Assembly: GCA_964541025.1 (NCBI GenBank)
Contig: CAZIOW010000012.1
Coordinates: 1-41,859 of the forward strand
Origin: JAGDXO01 sp964541025
GTDB taxonomy: Archaea; Thermoplasmatota; Thermoplasmata; Thermoplasmatales; GCA-001856825
Direction of reading: 5' to 3'
DNA: 41,859 nt
Shown here: one piece after another, positions 8,747 through 16,766 of the stretch
How the letters are laid out: the number at the start of each line of letters is the position of its first letter
How positions within the stretch are numbered: position 1 is the first letter of the stretch
Notes under the pieces: generated by a model
Told to the model about the DNA's origin: nothing
Databases searched by the model: none
What the model saw: only the letters and a program-made list of their open reading frames with translations
Translations under genes and position numbers: made by a program

Positions 8747-9950
8747 TGAGTAGAGCTGTGGATAACAATGAAAGAAGTAAGAATGATAAAAATAGGACGT
8801 ATATATCATAATGAGAAGCAATAAGAATTGCATTCCCTATTATTGGACCGCCCCCCTGAGATAATGCCTGAACAGTGTTGTAAGAACTGACTGACTTCAC
8901 TTTTTCCTCAGAAGCTCTGAACAGCATTTCATTGAATATATTAAGTGAAGCATTTGATGAGGCGATACCTATTATCATACTAGCAAATATTGCAGATAAA
9001 AGGCTGTGATAGAATAGAAGTATGAGCGGAACGGAGAAAAAAAGGAATCCAGCTATGACCAAGCTCTTTGAATTTCCTATTAAATTGGCAATTCTTCCCC
9101 AAAAAATCTGCGATATTATGAAGGAGAAAGAAGTCAGGATCATCAGCACAGAATAATATGTAATAGGCAACGCGAGGTAATTTCTGTCTATCAGATAATA
9201 TTGAAAATAAGTTCCAAGACCTGAGGTTGTTAGAGTAAAAAGAGAAATACCAATGAGGAAAACAATAAACGGTCTGCTCCAACTTCTATTCACCTTCTTC
9301 TCTTCTATAACGCTTGAAGAAGGTATGCTTCTCATTATAAGAAGAGAAGCAGTGGAGAAGGCAAGTGCAATAACAATAAGGATTGTATACTGCATTTTTT
9401 CCTCTAAATTCGCTGCAAAAATCACAATTCCAATGAAATAACCAATTACAGAAAATATCTTCATGTAAAAATTTCTGATTGAAAAGTATCTGTTTCTCTT
9501 CCCCGGCGAAATAAGAAATGGAACCCAAAGTGTCCAAGTTGTTCCAGAAAATGAAGCAAAAAATGTCCTTGTTGAAAGGAATAAAATTATGAATACTACG
9601 TCATAAATGAATGATATCTTAACAAAGAGCATAATCACAATGGGTAGCCAGAGAAATCTGTCAACCAATGTTATTAAAAGAGTGGTTTTCCTAAGATCCT
9701 TAGATTCTTTAGATCTATGGTAGGCAAAATACTGGGACAGAGGTACCACTAGGAGCGGAAGACCTACGATCAGCCCAGCAGGATCTCTGGAACCTAATAA
9801 GAAAATGGTCAGTGGTACAATGTAACTTGAGGTCATACTTGAATAAATAGACCACAAAATACCATCACTTAAAGATAGGTCCATTACCCTCCTTTCGGTG
9901 TTTCCCTCTCCTGTTGTGTACCTTTGAATTAATCTGATGAAATGATTCAT
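8724..9950 (-). CDS. Major facilitator superfamily transporter
   Basis: This 408-residue membrane protein has about 12 hydrophobic segments and the two-half layout of the MFS. The substrate is not readable from sequence. Its position inside the maltodextrin locus, between the permease genes and malK, suggests transport of a sugar or a breakdown product. The start is ATG at 9950; the upstream ATG at 9962 is stopped after three codons. The promoter is shared with malK, and a TACT/AGTA half-site (about 9963-9970) lies between its TATA-like TTATTTTAT and the start codon, so it may belong to the same regulon. Confidence 0.75.
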   Translation of the reverse strand: MNHFIRLIQRYTTGEGNTERRVMDLSLSDGILWSIYSSMTSSYIVPLTIFLLGSRDPAGLIVGLPLLVVPLSQYFAYHRSKESKDLRKTTLLITLVDRFLWLPIVIMLFVKISFIYDVVFIILFLSTRTFFASFSGTTWTLWVPFLISPGKRNRYFSIRNFYMKIFSVIGYFIGIVIFAANLEEKMQYTILIVIALAFSTASLLIMRSIPSSSVIEEKKVNRSWSRPFIVFLIGISLFTLTTSGLGTYFQYYLIDRNYLALPITYYSVLMILTSFSFIISQIFWGRIANLIGNSKSLVIAGFLFFSVPLILLFYHSLLSAIFASMIIGIASSNASLNIFNEMLFRASEEKVKSVSSYNTVQALSQGGGPIIGNAILIASHYDIYVLFLSFLLLSLLSTALLITYTSRY

Positions 9951-9962
9951 AAATTATGCATG

Positions 9963-10016
9963 TTTACTACCATCCGTGATAAAATAATTGCGTTTAGGGA
10001 AAGAATTAATAATCTG
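9963..10016. promoter_or_regulatory. Divergent promoter, MFS / malK, with operator half-site
   Basis: TTTACTAC at 9963-9970 reads GTAGTAAA on the minus strand, identical to one arm of the malE operator. The other arm is degenerate (CACG where TACT is expected). The minus-strand TATA-like TTATTTTAT lies near 9979-9988. On the plus strand ATTAATAAT (about 10005-10014) lies about 30 nt before the malK ATG at 10040. Confidence 0.35.
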
Positions 10017-10039
10017 TTTGTATATTCTTATTGGATTAA

Positions 10040-11110
10040 ATGGCCACTATTTCCTTGGAAAAATTGACAAAAGATTATGGAAATCATAAGGGAGTTTTTG
10101 ATCTTGATTTAAAAATAGAATCTGGGGAATTCTTTGTAATACTTGGCCCCAGCGGATGCGGAAAAACTACAACGCTAAGAATAATTGCAGGCCTTGAATA
10201 TCCTACTGCAGGCAAGGTTTATCTCGATGATACTGATATAACTGACTATCCTCCAAGGGACAGGAATATGTCCATGGTTTTTCAGAATTATGCTCTATAC
10301 CCATTCATGACTGTTAGGGAAAATATAGCATTTCCGCTTAAGAAAATGAAAATGAGTAAAACAGATATAGACCAAAAAGTGGATGAGATGGCAAGAATAC
10401 TTTCAATTTCAGATATTCTTAATAAAAAACCAGGACAGATTTCAGGGGGCCAGAGACAGAGAGTAGCTCTCGGAAGAGCCATTGTAAAGGAACCAAAAGT
10501 TTTTCTGATGGATGAACCTCTATCAAATCTTGATGCTAAACTGAGAGTTGGGATGAGAGCTGAGCTTAAGAGAATTCAGATTAATCTTAAAACAACGACT
10601 GTTTATGTGACGCACGATCAGATTGAGGCTATGACGCTTGCTGATAGGGTTGCAGTACTTAACAATGGTTATCTGGAACAACTTGACAAGCCCATGAACA
10701 TTTATGAGAGGCCTGCAAACTTGTTCATTGCTTCTTTCCTTGGAGACCCTCCTATAAATTTCATCGACTGTGAGATGGTAAAGGAGGATGGGCGAACATT
10801 CTTAGTTATAAGCGATACAAAAGTTCCCCTAAATAGAGAAGCTGGTTCTTATGCGGGAAAAAAGATCCGTGCAGGCCTGAGGCCAGAGGATGTAAAAATT
10901 TCTGATAAGGGGATTCCAGCTAAATTGACCTTTATCCAACCCCTAGGGAGAAGAAGACTTGAGCATTTTAAAATAATCGGCAACGGAGCAGAGATAATAA
11001 GGGCATCAAGTTCTGACCAGACGCTGAATGTGGGAGATGAATGCTTCATAGATTTTAATGAAGAAAAAATATTACTCTTTGATAAAGAAAATGGAAAAAT
11101 AATTCAATAA
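10040..11110 (+). CDS. malK: ABC sugar transporter ATPase (MalK/MsmX-like)
   Basis: This 356-residue ATPase powers sugar import with the MalF/MalG-like permeases. It has Walker A GPSGCGKTT, a Q-loop in VFQNYALYPFMTV, signature SGGQRQR, Walker B VFLMDEPLSNLDAKLR and the H-loop VTHD. Residues from about 240 onward form the TOBE-type C-terminal domain typical of the MalK group (CUT1), with GLRPEDV as its landmark. It is transcribed alone from the divergent promoter shared with the MFS gene. It ends 2 bp before the end of the convergent GH57 gene. Confidence 0.95.
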   Translation: MATISLEKLTKDYGNHKGVFDLDLKIESGEFFVILGPSGCGKTTTLRIIAGLEYPTAGKVYLDDTDITDYPPRDRNMSMVFQNYALYPFMTVRENIAFPLKKMKMSKTDIDQKVDEMARILSISDILNKKPGQISGGQRQRVALGRAIVKEPKVFLMDEPLSNLDAKLRVGMRAELKRIQINLKTTTVYVTHDQIEAMTLADRVAVLNNGYLEQLDKPMNIYERPANLFIASFLGDPPINFIDCEMVKEDGRTFLVISDTKVPLNREAGSYAGKKIRAGLRPEDVKISDKGIPAKLTFIQPLGRRRLEHFKIIGNGAEIIRASSSDQTLNVGDECFIDFNEEKILLFDKENGKIIQ

Positions 11111-11112
11111 AA

Positions 11113-14100
11113 TTATTTCTTTCTTCTCACAACAGCTATCATGACTGCCAATACCAAGATTATAATTACTACTATTGCAGCAATGTAGTAGTAAAGGTAT
11201 GAAATTTTAGGGGTTATTTTAGATATGATGGGGGTTTCCGTGAAAGTGATTCCAGACTTTAGAGTCCAAATGGAAAATGAAGTTGATCCTTTCTGTGACC
11301 ATGTTATTAAGACTGTGTTATTGAGGCCCGATTCAGAAATCAGTATGGATGGCTGCATAATTGGGCTTGATGATGATAAAACCGTATACATCTTGTTTAC
11401 CTCATACGAACCGTTAAGTGTCAGGTTTCCCATATTCAGGCTGAATTGGCTATTTTCAAGTGAGATAAAGGAAATCCACAGATTGCCATATGAATTAACG
11501 TAAACACTGAAGTTCCCATATATTCCTGTAAAATTGCCCGAGATGTTAAATTGTTTTATCTCATTACCATTATAGGTATAACCTTTCATTGAATTTCCCT
11601 GATAATAAAGCAAATATTCAATGTTACCATAGTAGGTACCTTTCGGTACTGAATAACCATACCCAACGCCTACGGATTTATATGTACTGGATGACATATT
11701 ATAAATAATCAGATTGTAATGATAAGAACCGTTAGTTGCAGGTCCATTATAAATTGACAGGAAGAGTTGACCTTTGGAGTTGTAGAATATATTACTCACT
11801 GTTCCGATATCCTGGGGCATTGTTTTTAGCACTGTATAAGAGGATGTTGTTGGTTCTATTTCCACAATGTAAATTGTATAATTGATAACCATAGCGGCAT
11901 ATATAGAGTTACCATATGAGATCGCCGAAAGATCTGAAATTCCACTTGTATGTGCTATTGCTTCATAATTAGTCCAGGTATGAGCGCCTGAAGACTCTGC
12001 AAAATATAGCCTGTTAATTCCTGTGACGTTGGAAACGTAGAGCTCAGCATAATTATTTCCGTATCTTACCAGATTAAGATTCGAATATGTAGTGTAATTG
12101 AATTTTACAGTTGAAATAGTTGAATTCTTAAGCAGAGGCAGTGTTATGGGATATAGAGTTGGAATCTGATGAGGTGCATATTGAAGGGCCATCTGCTGGG
12201 TAATATTCCCTTCACCAACTGTCGCAGGTGCGATGTAGCTATAAATATTTGAGCTCCATGGTGGATCTCCCCCACCCCCTTGCCAACCTCCATTTGAAGT
12301 GTTGACTGCATCCACTATTCTCCATCCATTTACTCCGTAACCATCGTATGAACCTGAAATTATTATGTAATTATAGTATTCAATATTGTAACCAATATAA
12401 GAAAGAGGGATAGAAACACTAATTGTTCTAGAAGTGAGGTTAACATTAGACGATATGCCGTTAGTATATTGGGTTCCTTTGTAATTCTGGACATATATGG
12501 ACCATCCTGAGATATATATCATAGATTGCCAAGGGACTGTTGAATTGGCATTGGGACCTGGACCAAGATAAGTTGAACCTGGTTGATTAGGCTGAGAGAT
12601 ATATACTGAAATGACCTGATTACTGAAGCCATTTGGCCCACCCCAGATATTCCAGAGCTGTCCATATGTAAAATTCCATTCAACGAAATTTGAGTTCATG
12701 GATACATTTATCCATTCTAAATCCAATGAACCTGGTGGAATCTGGTTAGGCTGCTTGGGATAAGTATAGTTTCCAGGTCCATTTGCAGGCACTGTGTTAT
12801 GTATTGAGGATATTGGATTGTACTTAGCCATTGAGATTGGAAGTATTACAGAGATTGGAGAGATAAGGGAATTTCCATTTGTACCATTATAAACATCTAC
12901 CCCTATTTTGAATGATTGCCCGGGGTATAGTTGCAAATAGTTGAGTGGTATTGCGAATTGTATGACATTTCCTATGACGACTGGAGTGTTAAGATCCTGT
13001 GGTTGATATTGAAGAGTGTTTAAACCTGTGGCAGCATACAGTGAGTATTGACCAGAAAGTGATCCTGCCTGGAATGTATATGGATTGAATTCAGCTACGT
13101 AGCTGGCTGGGAACCCTATAGTATAATTTCCATAAATTGTTGTATAAATAGCGAATGGATTATCATTTTCAACTGATGATGGTAGATTCGGATTTGCAGC
13201 AGATATGTATATGTCAAGTGCCATATTCCTATTTGTCAATAGATAACTTGGATTAAAATTAGTCTGAATCTGCAAGTAGATGTTTGAAGGATCATAAGCG
13301 ACGCTTATATTATGTATGTATAGAGAATTGAATGAATATACGGTGCTTCCTGCCCAAGTGTTGTTCTCAGTTAGAGAATAACTTATCCCGTAATTTGTCG
13401 ATTGAACTGCCTGTTCATATCCTGATAGCTGAGGGGTGTGCGAAACATTAACATCCCCGGCAATTGTGGGCTGAACTGAAGCATAACTGTTGTTGAGCAG
13501 GAACTGCGGGACAACAATGCCTAGTTGATCAAGCGAATATATGAGGTCATGCTTGAATACATAGTCAAATGGTGCAGTGTTGGATCCGCTTATATCCCAA
13601 GGTGCCATTTGGAAATACCAGTCGCTTCCTTCTGCTGCATAAATTCCAAACCAAGCTCTTGCGTAATCTCCCATTTTTCCAGTGGCATTTATGTAATGTT
13701 CCAAAGTCGTATAGTTGATTACCTGCTGAAGTCCATTAACGACTCCAAAATCTAGAACTTCATGCCTTACATAATTAAGAGCTTCCCAGTAGAAGTCTTG
13801 TACCTGGTAACCCGACCACTGCTCAAGGCTAGGATTGCTTTGGTAAGGGGCTGCAAATCCTGTCCCTCTGTTCCAAGACCCTGTTGCAATATGTTCTATT
13901 ACTGGCACTGATATATTTTTAGATTCCATGTATTGAATATATTGACTTGGAGTTACTGTTCTTATATAGGTTGAATTCTGCTCTAATGCAGAGTATAGCT
14001 GCTCTAGGAATGGTACTCCGTCAAGTGCAAAGGGAGACATGAACATCCAGTTTTCACCGTCAAGCATTACTGTTACAACTGTTCTATTATGGTCCTGAGA

Positions 14101-16680
14101 TGGTATCTCTGAATAAATGCCTTTAAGGTAATTTATAAATGCAGAAACTGCAGCTGATGTTCCCATTGATCCATAATTGAATGCCCAAGCATTAGAGAGA
14201 TATCCGTCCCTAAAGAAAGCATAAATTGAACTGTTATTTTCCCCCATTACAACGTACGGTCTGTAAAGATTTTCCATTGTTGTTACATTGGAACCAGCGT
14301 TACCATATGCAAGCGCTTCAACACCTGACTGCTGAAGAGTCCACTCAGCTGTTGCAGTCCATTTTCCACCTTCTATTGAATAGGGCTGGACCATTCCATA
14401 AGAAAATGCTGCCTCAGGTGAATATATCCCTGAGGGCCAAAATCCAAACATTGAATGGAATTGACCTAGACTTATATTTAACTGTGCTATCAAATCGGTG
14501 TAATATGACTCCTTGTAAATTGTCCCGTCTGGGCCAGAAAAATTGCTTGCTAGAAGCAGAGGAACAAGCGGATGGAACATCGGACTCGTTATGAGTTCCA
14601 CATTTCTACTTCCATTCTGATTGTTTAATGAATCATTATTGAATGCAGGTATTATCTGTCCTGATAACCACTTAGAATAACTTAAGATTTCTTTCAAGTC
14701 AGACTGATTAAATGATGTCTGATTATGCATAGCCCATATCGTGCTGTTAATCCATTGCTTCCCTAATTGACCTTCGACAAGGGGTGTGCTTATGTCATAG
14801 AGGAACCAAAGGACTTTTGCGTCCTCATAATAGCTTTGATTAAGTACCTGTCCTGATAGCCATTCGCTTCTTATGTGATTATAGAGATTAGAAGCAGGTT
14901 CGTTCAAGGAAAAAACATATCCGGGGATACTGAAATAATAACCAACAATTGTGTTATACAGACTCCTATTTGATACAACTGTTGAATAAGGAATATAAGA
15001 ATACTGAATTATTGAATTATTGTAAGATGGATCTGTCGAAATATTTTTCAGCTGATAGAGAAGAGAACCTGAAAGTTCGTAAGTTACGTTCACATTGTAT
15101 TCGTGGGCTATTAATGCCTGTTCAATGTACTCAGCGGTGGCATGCGTCTCGGTCCATGGGAGAACATAGTTGCTTGAGTTTACTACTGTGTATAGGGGCT
15201 GATGATCATTATATATAATGGCAAGATTAATTGGATTATATGGAATCCTTGCAGCCGAGGATACTTTAAGTCCCTTGAGGCTGACATTTATTGTATCGTT
15301 GACAACAAAATAACCTGTTCCAACGCTATATTGTCCCTTTTGGAGATATGGGACCCCTGTTCCTACCCACGCATCGGATCCACCTATAACCAGTGCTGCC
15401 AGAGAGAGATTCAAGGAAACTTCTCCTGGAGCAAGAATCTGATTTACTGGAATCGATATTTCTGTTGTAAGATTGGAGTAGCTAAACTTCCACCCAGATT
15501 TGATTACAGTTGCCAATGGGGATGAATTACTCAGGTCTATCTTGGAATTAATCATATAAGAATTATTTCCACTAGGTTGTCCACTGCCATTAAAATAGAC
15601 GGCGGAAAAATAATTTACAGGATTGGTAAATGTAATGTTCCTGTTCCAAGCATTTAAATCTGTGAAGTTATATGTTCCGTATCCTGAATAAGTATTATTA
15701 GACAGAACAAGAAGAAGAGAATTCCCAAGAATGTTTTCCTTGAATCCAAAAAAGAGTTCTGTTGAATTATATGCGAAATAGAGGTCTAAAATATTATTTG
15801 TGCTGCCCCACTTTGACGTGTTGTAATTGTAATATAATAAATGTCCAGAAAAATCATTTGAAACATTACCCGAAAACAGTATATTCCCATAGTAATGATT
15901 AATTTCATTGGATTTTGGATAGTACTTGATGTTCTTTACAATTATTTCACTGCTTGTGACAAAGTAAGTGCTTCCCTTACTATATGGACCTATCTGGTTG
16001 TAAGGAACAGCAGTTCCAACCCAGGAACTGGTTCCACCAATTACAAGAGCAACTATACCAAGAGTCTCATTTCCCGTATTATTTGCGTATATACTGGATA
16101 AAGGTATTGCAATTTCCGTCGAGTTATTTGCGGAACTTAAAAACCAGGTGGAGCTTATGGGAACTGCATAAGGGCTTACATTACTATTAGATACTTCAGA
16201 TGTCACTACAAATGAGTTATTTCCACTGACCTGAGTATTATCATTTCCTCCAAACCATACTGCAGAAAATTCGTTGACTGGTGAATTAAATAATATATTT
16301 CTTGACCATGTATTAAGATTAGTCATATTTGTTGAGCCCATTGTAGAATTCGTCTCATTTGATATAGCTACAAGAAGACCATTATTTGAAATTACTTCCT
16401 GAATCCCTATAAACAGATACGAAGAATTATAGGAAAGATAAAGTTTTGATATATTGTTTCCTGGTCCCCACGCAGATGCATTATTATTAGTATATATAAG
16501 ATGGCCATTGAAATCACTTTCGACATTTCCTGTAAAAGTTATATTAGATTCTGATGCATTTACGGATATTGAGGAATTTCCTCCCGGAACTGGATAAGCA
16601 GACGAACCGGCAATGAAGTAGAAAGATGAGATTATCGTTATTATTGCTACAGCTAGAGTAAGATATTTTACTTTAGACAT
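11113..16680 (-). CDS. Giant surface-anchored GH57 amylolytic enzyme (amylopullulanase-like)
   Basis: This 1855-residue protein has an N-terminal signal segment (about 5-30), a C-terminal transmembrane helix (about 1827-1850) and an RRKK stop-transfer, so nearly all of it lies outside the cell. Residues about 35-250 and 260-475 are two related beta-rich domains (shared motifs such as SGNVSNDFSGHLLY and VGTGVPY). A GH57 catalytic domain follows: HQP (H493), nucleophile E756 in SPEAAF, acid/base D874 in LDGENW. Residues about 1330-1520 resemble the glucodextranase/DOMON-like domain of archaeal pullulanases, then a propeller-like stretch. I find no cysteine and very many N-x-S/T sequons. It probably cuts starch or pullulan to dextrins for the ABC importer. 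A GTG at 16704 opens the same frame but lies inside the promoter, so the ATG at 16680 is preferred. Exact specificity is unknown. Confidence 0.88.
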   Translation of the reverse strand: MSKVKYLTLAVAIITIISSFYFIAGSSAYPVPGGNSSISVNASESNITFTGNVESDFNGHLIYTNNNASAWGPGNNISKLYLSYNSSYLFIGIQEVISNNGLLVAISNETNSTMGSTNMTNLNTWSRNILFNSPVNEFSAVWFGGNDNTQVSGNNSFVVTSEVSNSNVSPYAVPISSTWFLSSANNSTEIAIPLSSIYANNTGNETLGIVALVIGGTSSWVGTAVPYNQIGPYSKGSTYFVTSSEIIVKNIKYYPKSNEINHYYGNILFSGNVSNDFSGHLLYYNYNTSKWGSTNNILDLYFAYNSTELFFGFKENILGNSLLLVLSNNTYSGYGTYNFTDLNAWNRNITFTNPVNYFSAVYFNGSGQPSGNNSYMINSKIDLSNSSPLATVIKSGWKFSYSNLTTEISIPVNQILAPGEVSLNLSLAALVIGGSDAWVGTGVPYLQKGQYSVGTGYFVVNDTINVSLKGLKVSSAARIPYNPINLAIIYNDHQPLYTVVNSSNYVLPWTETHATAEYIEQALIAHEYNVNVTYELSGSLLYQLKNISTDPSYNNSIIQYSYIPYSTVVSNRSLYNTIVGYYFSIPGYVFSLNEPASNLYNHIRSEWLSGQVLNQSYYEDAKVLWFLYDISTPLVEGQLGKQWINSTIWAMHNQTSFNQSDLKEILSYSKWLSGQIIPAFNNDSLNNQNGSRNVELITSPMFHPLVPLLLASNFSGPDGTIYKESYYTDLIAQLNISLGQFHSMFGFWPSGIYSPEAAFSYGMVQPYSIEGGKWTATAEWTLQQSGVEALAYGNAGSNVTTMENLYRPYVVMGENNSSIYAFFRDGYLSNAWAFNYGSMGTSAAVSAFINYLKGIYSEIPSQDHNRTVVTVMLDGENWMFMSPFALDGVPFLEQLYSALEQNSTYIRTVTPSQYIQYMESKNISVPVIEHIATGSWNRGTGFAAPYQSNPSLEQWSGYQVQDFYWEALNYVRHEVLDFGVVNGLQQVINYTTLEHYINATGKMGDYARAWFGIYAAEGSDWYFQMAPWDISGSNTAPFDYVFKHDLIYSLDQLGIVVPQFLLNNSYASVQPTIAGDVNVSHTPQLSGYEQAVQSTNYGISYSLTENNTWAGSTVYSFNSLYIHNISVAYDPSNIYLQIQTNFNPSYLLTNRNMALDIYISAANPNLPSSVENDNPFAIYTTIYGNYTIGFPASYVAEFNPYTFQAGSLSGQYSLYAATGLNTLQYQPQDLNTPVVIGNVIQFAIPLNYLQLYPGQSFKIGVDVYNGTNGNSLISPISVILPISMAKYNPISSIHNTVPANGPGNYTYPKQPNQIPPGSLDLEWINVSMNSNFVEWNFTYGQLWNIWGGPNGFSNQVISVYISQPNQPGSTYLGPGPNANSTVPWQSMIYISGWSIYVQNYKGTQYTNGISSNVNLTSRTISVSIPLSYIGYNIEYYNYIIISGSYDGYGVNGWRIVDAVNTSNGGWQGGGGDPPWSSNIYSYIAPATVGEGNITQQMALQYAPHQIPTLYPITLPLLKNSTISTVKFNYTTYSNLNLVRYGNNYAELYVSNVTGINRLYFAESSGAHTWTNYEAIAHTSGISDLSAISYGNSIYAAMVINYTIYIVEIEPTTSSYTVLKTMPQDIGTVSNIFYNSKGQLFLSIYNGPATNGSYHYNLIIYNMSSSTYKSVGVGYGYSVPKGTYYGNIEYLLYYQGNSMKGYTYNGNEIKQFNISGNFTGIYGNFSVYVNSYGNLWISFISLENSQFSLNMGNLTLNGSYEVNKMYTVLSSSSPIMQPSILISESGLNNTVLITWSQKGSTSFSIWTLKSGITFTETPIISKITPKISYLYYYIAAIVVIIILVLAVMIAVVRRKK

Positions 16681-16692
16681 CCACTTTCTATT

Positions 16693-16718
16693 TACTACTC
16701 CCACGAGTAATATATATG
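16693..16718 (-). promoter_or_regulatory. Promoter of GH57 giant with TACT-N6-AGTA operator
   Basis: On the minus strand CCATATATATTACTCGTGGG holds a TATA box (about 16710-16718) followed at once by TACT-CGTGGG-AGTA (16696-16709) and GTAA. The TATA centre lies about 33 nt before the ATG at 16680. The operator therefore sits between the TATA box and the transcription start, a classic place for repression. It shares the TACT-N6-AGTA pattern with the malE operator and its AGTAGTAA arm with the GH31 promoter. Confidence 0.55.
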
Positions 16719-16766
16719 GATTTCATATTTACCTCTTACCAAAAATAGTGATTTCTTTAGTAGTAT

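Noticed and set aside
14226..14594. 122-codon open frame on the plus strand inside the GH57 gene
   Set aside because: It is antisense to a strongly supported domain, and it has no recognisable motif, SD or TATA box.
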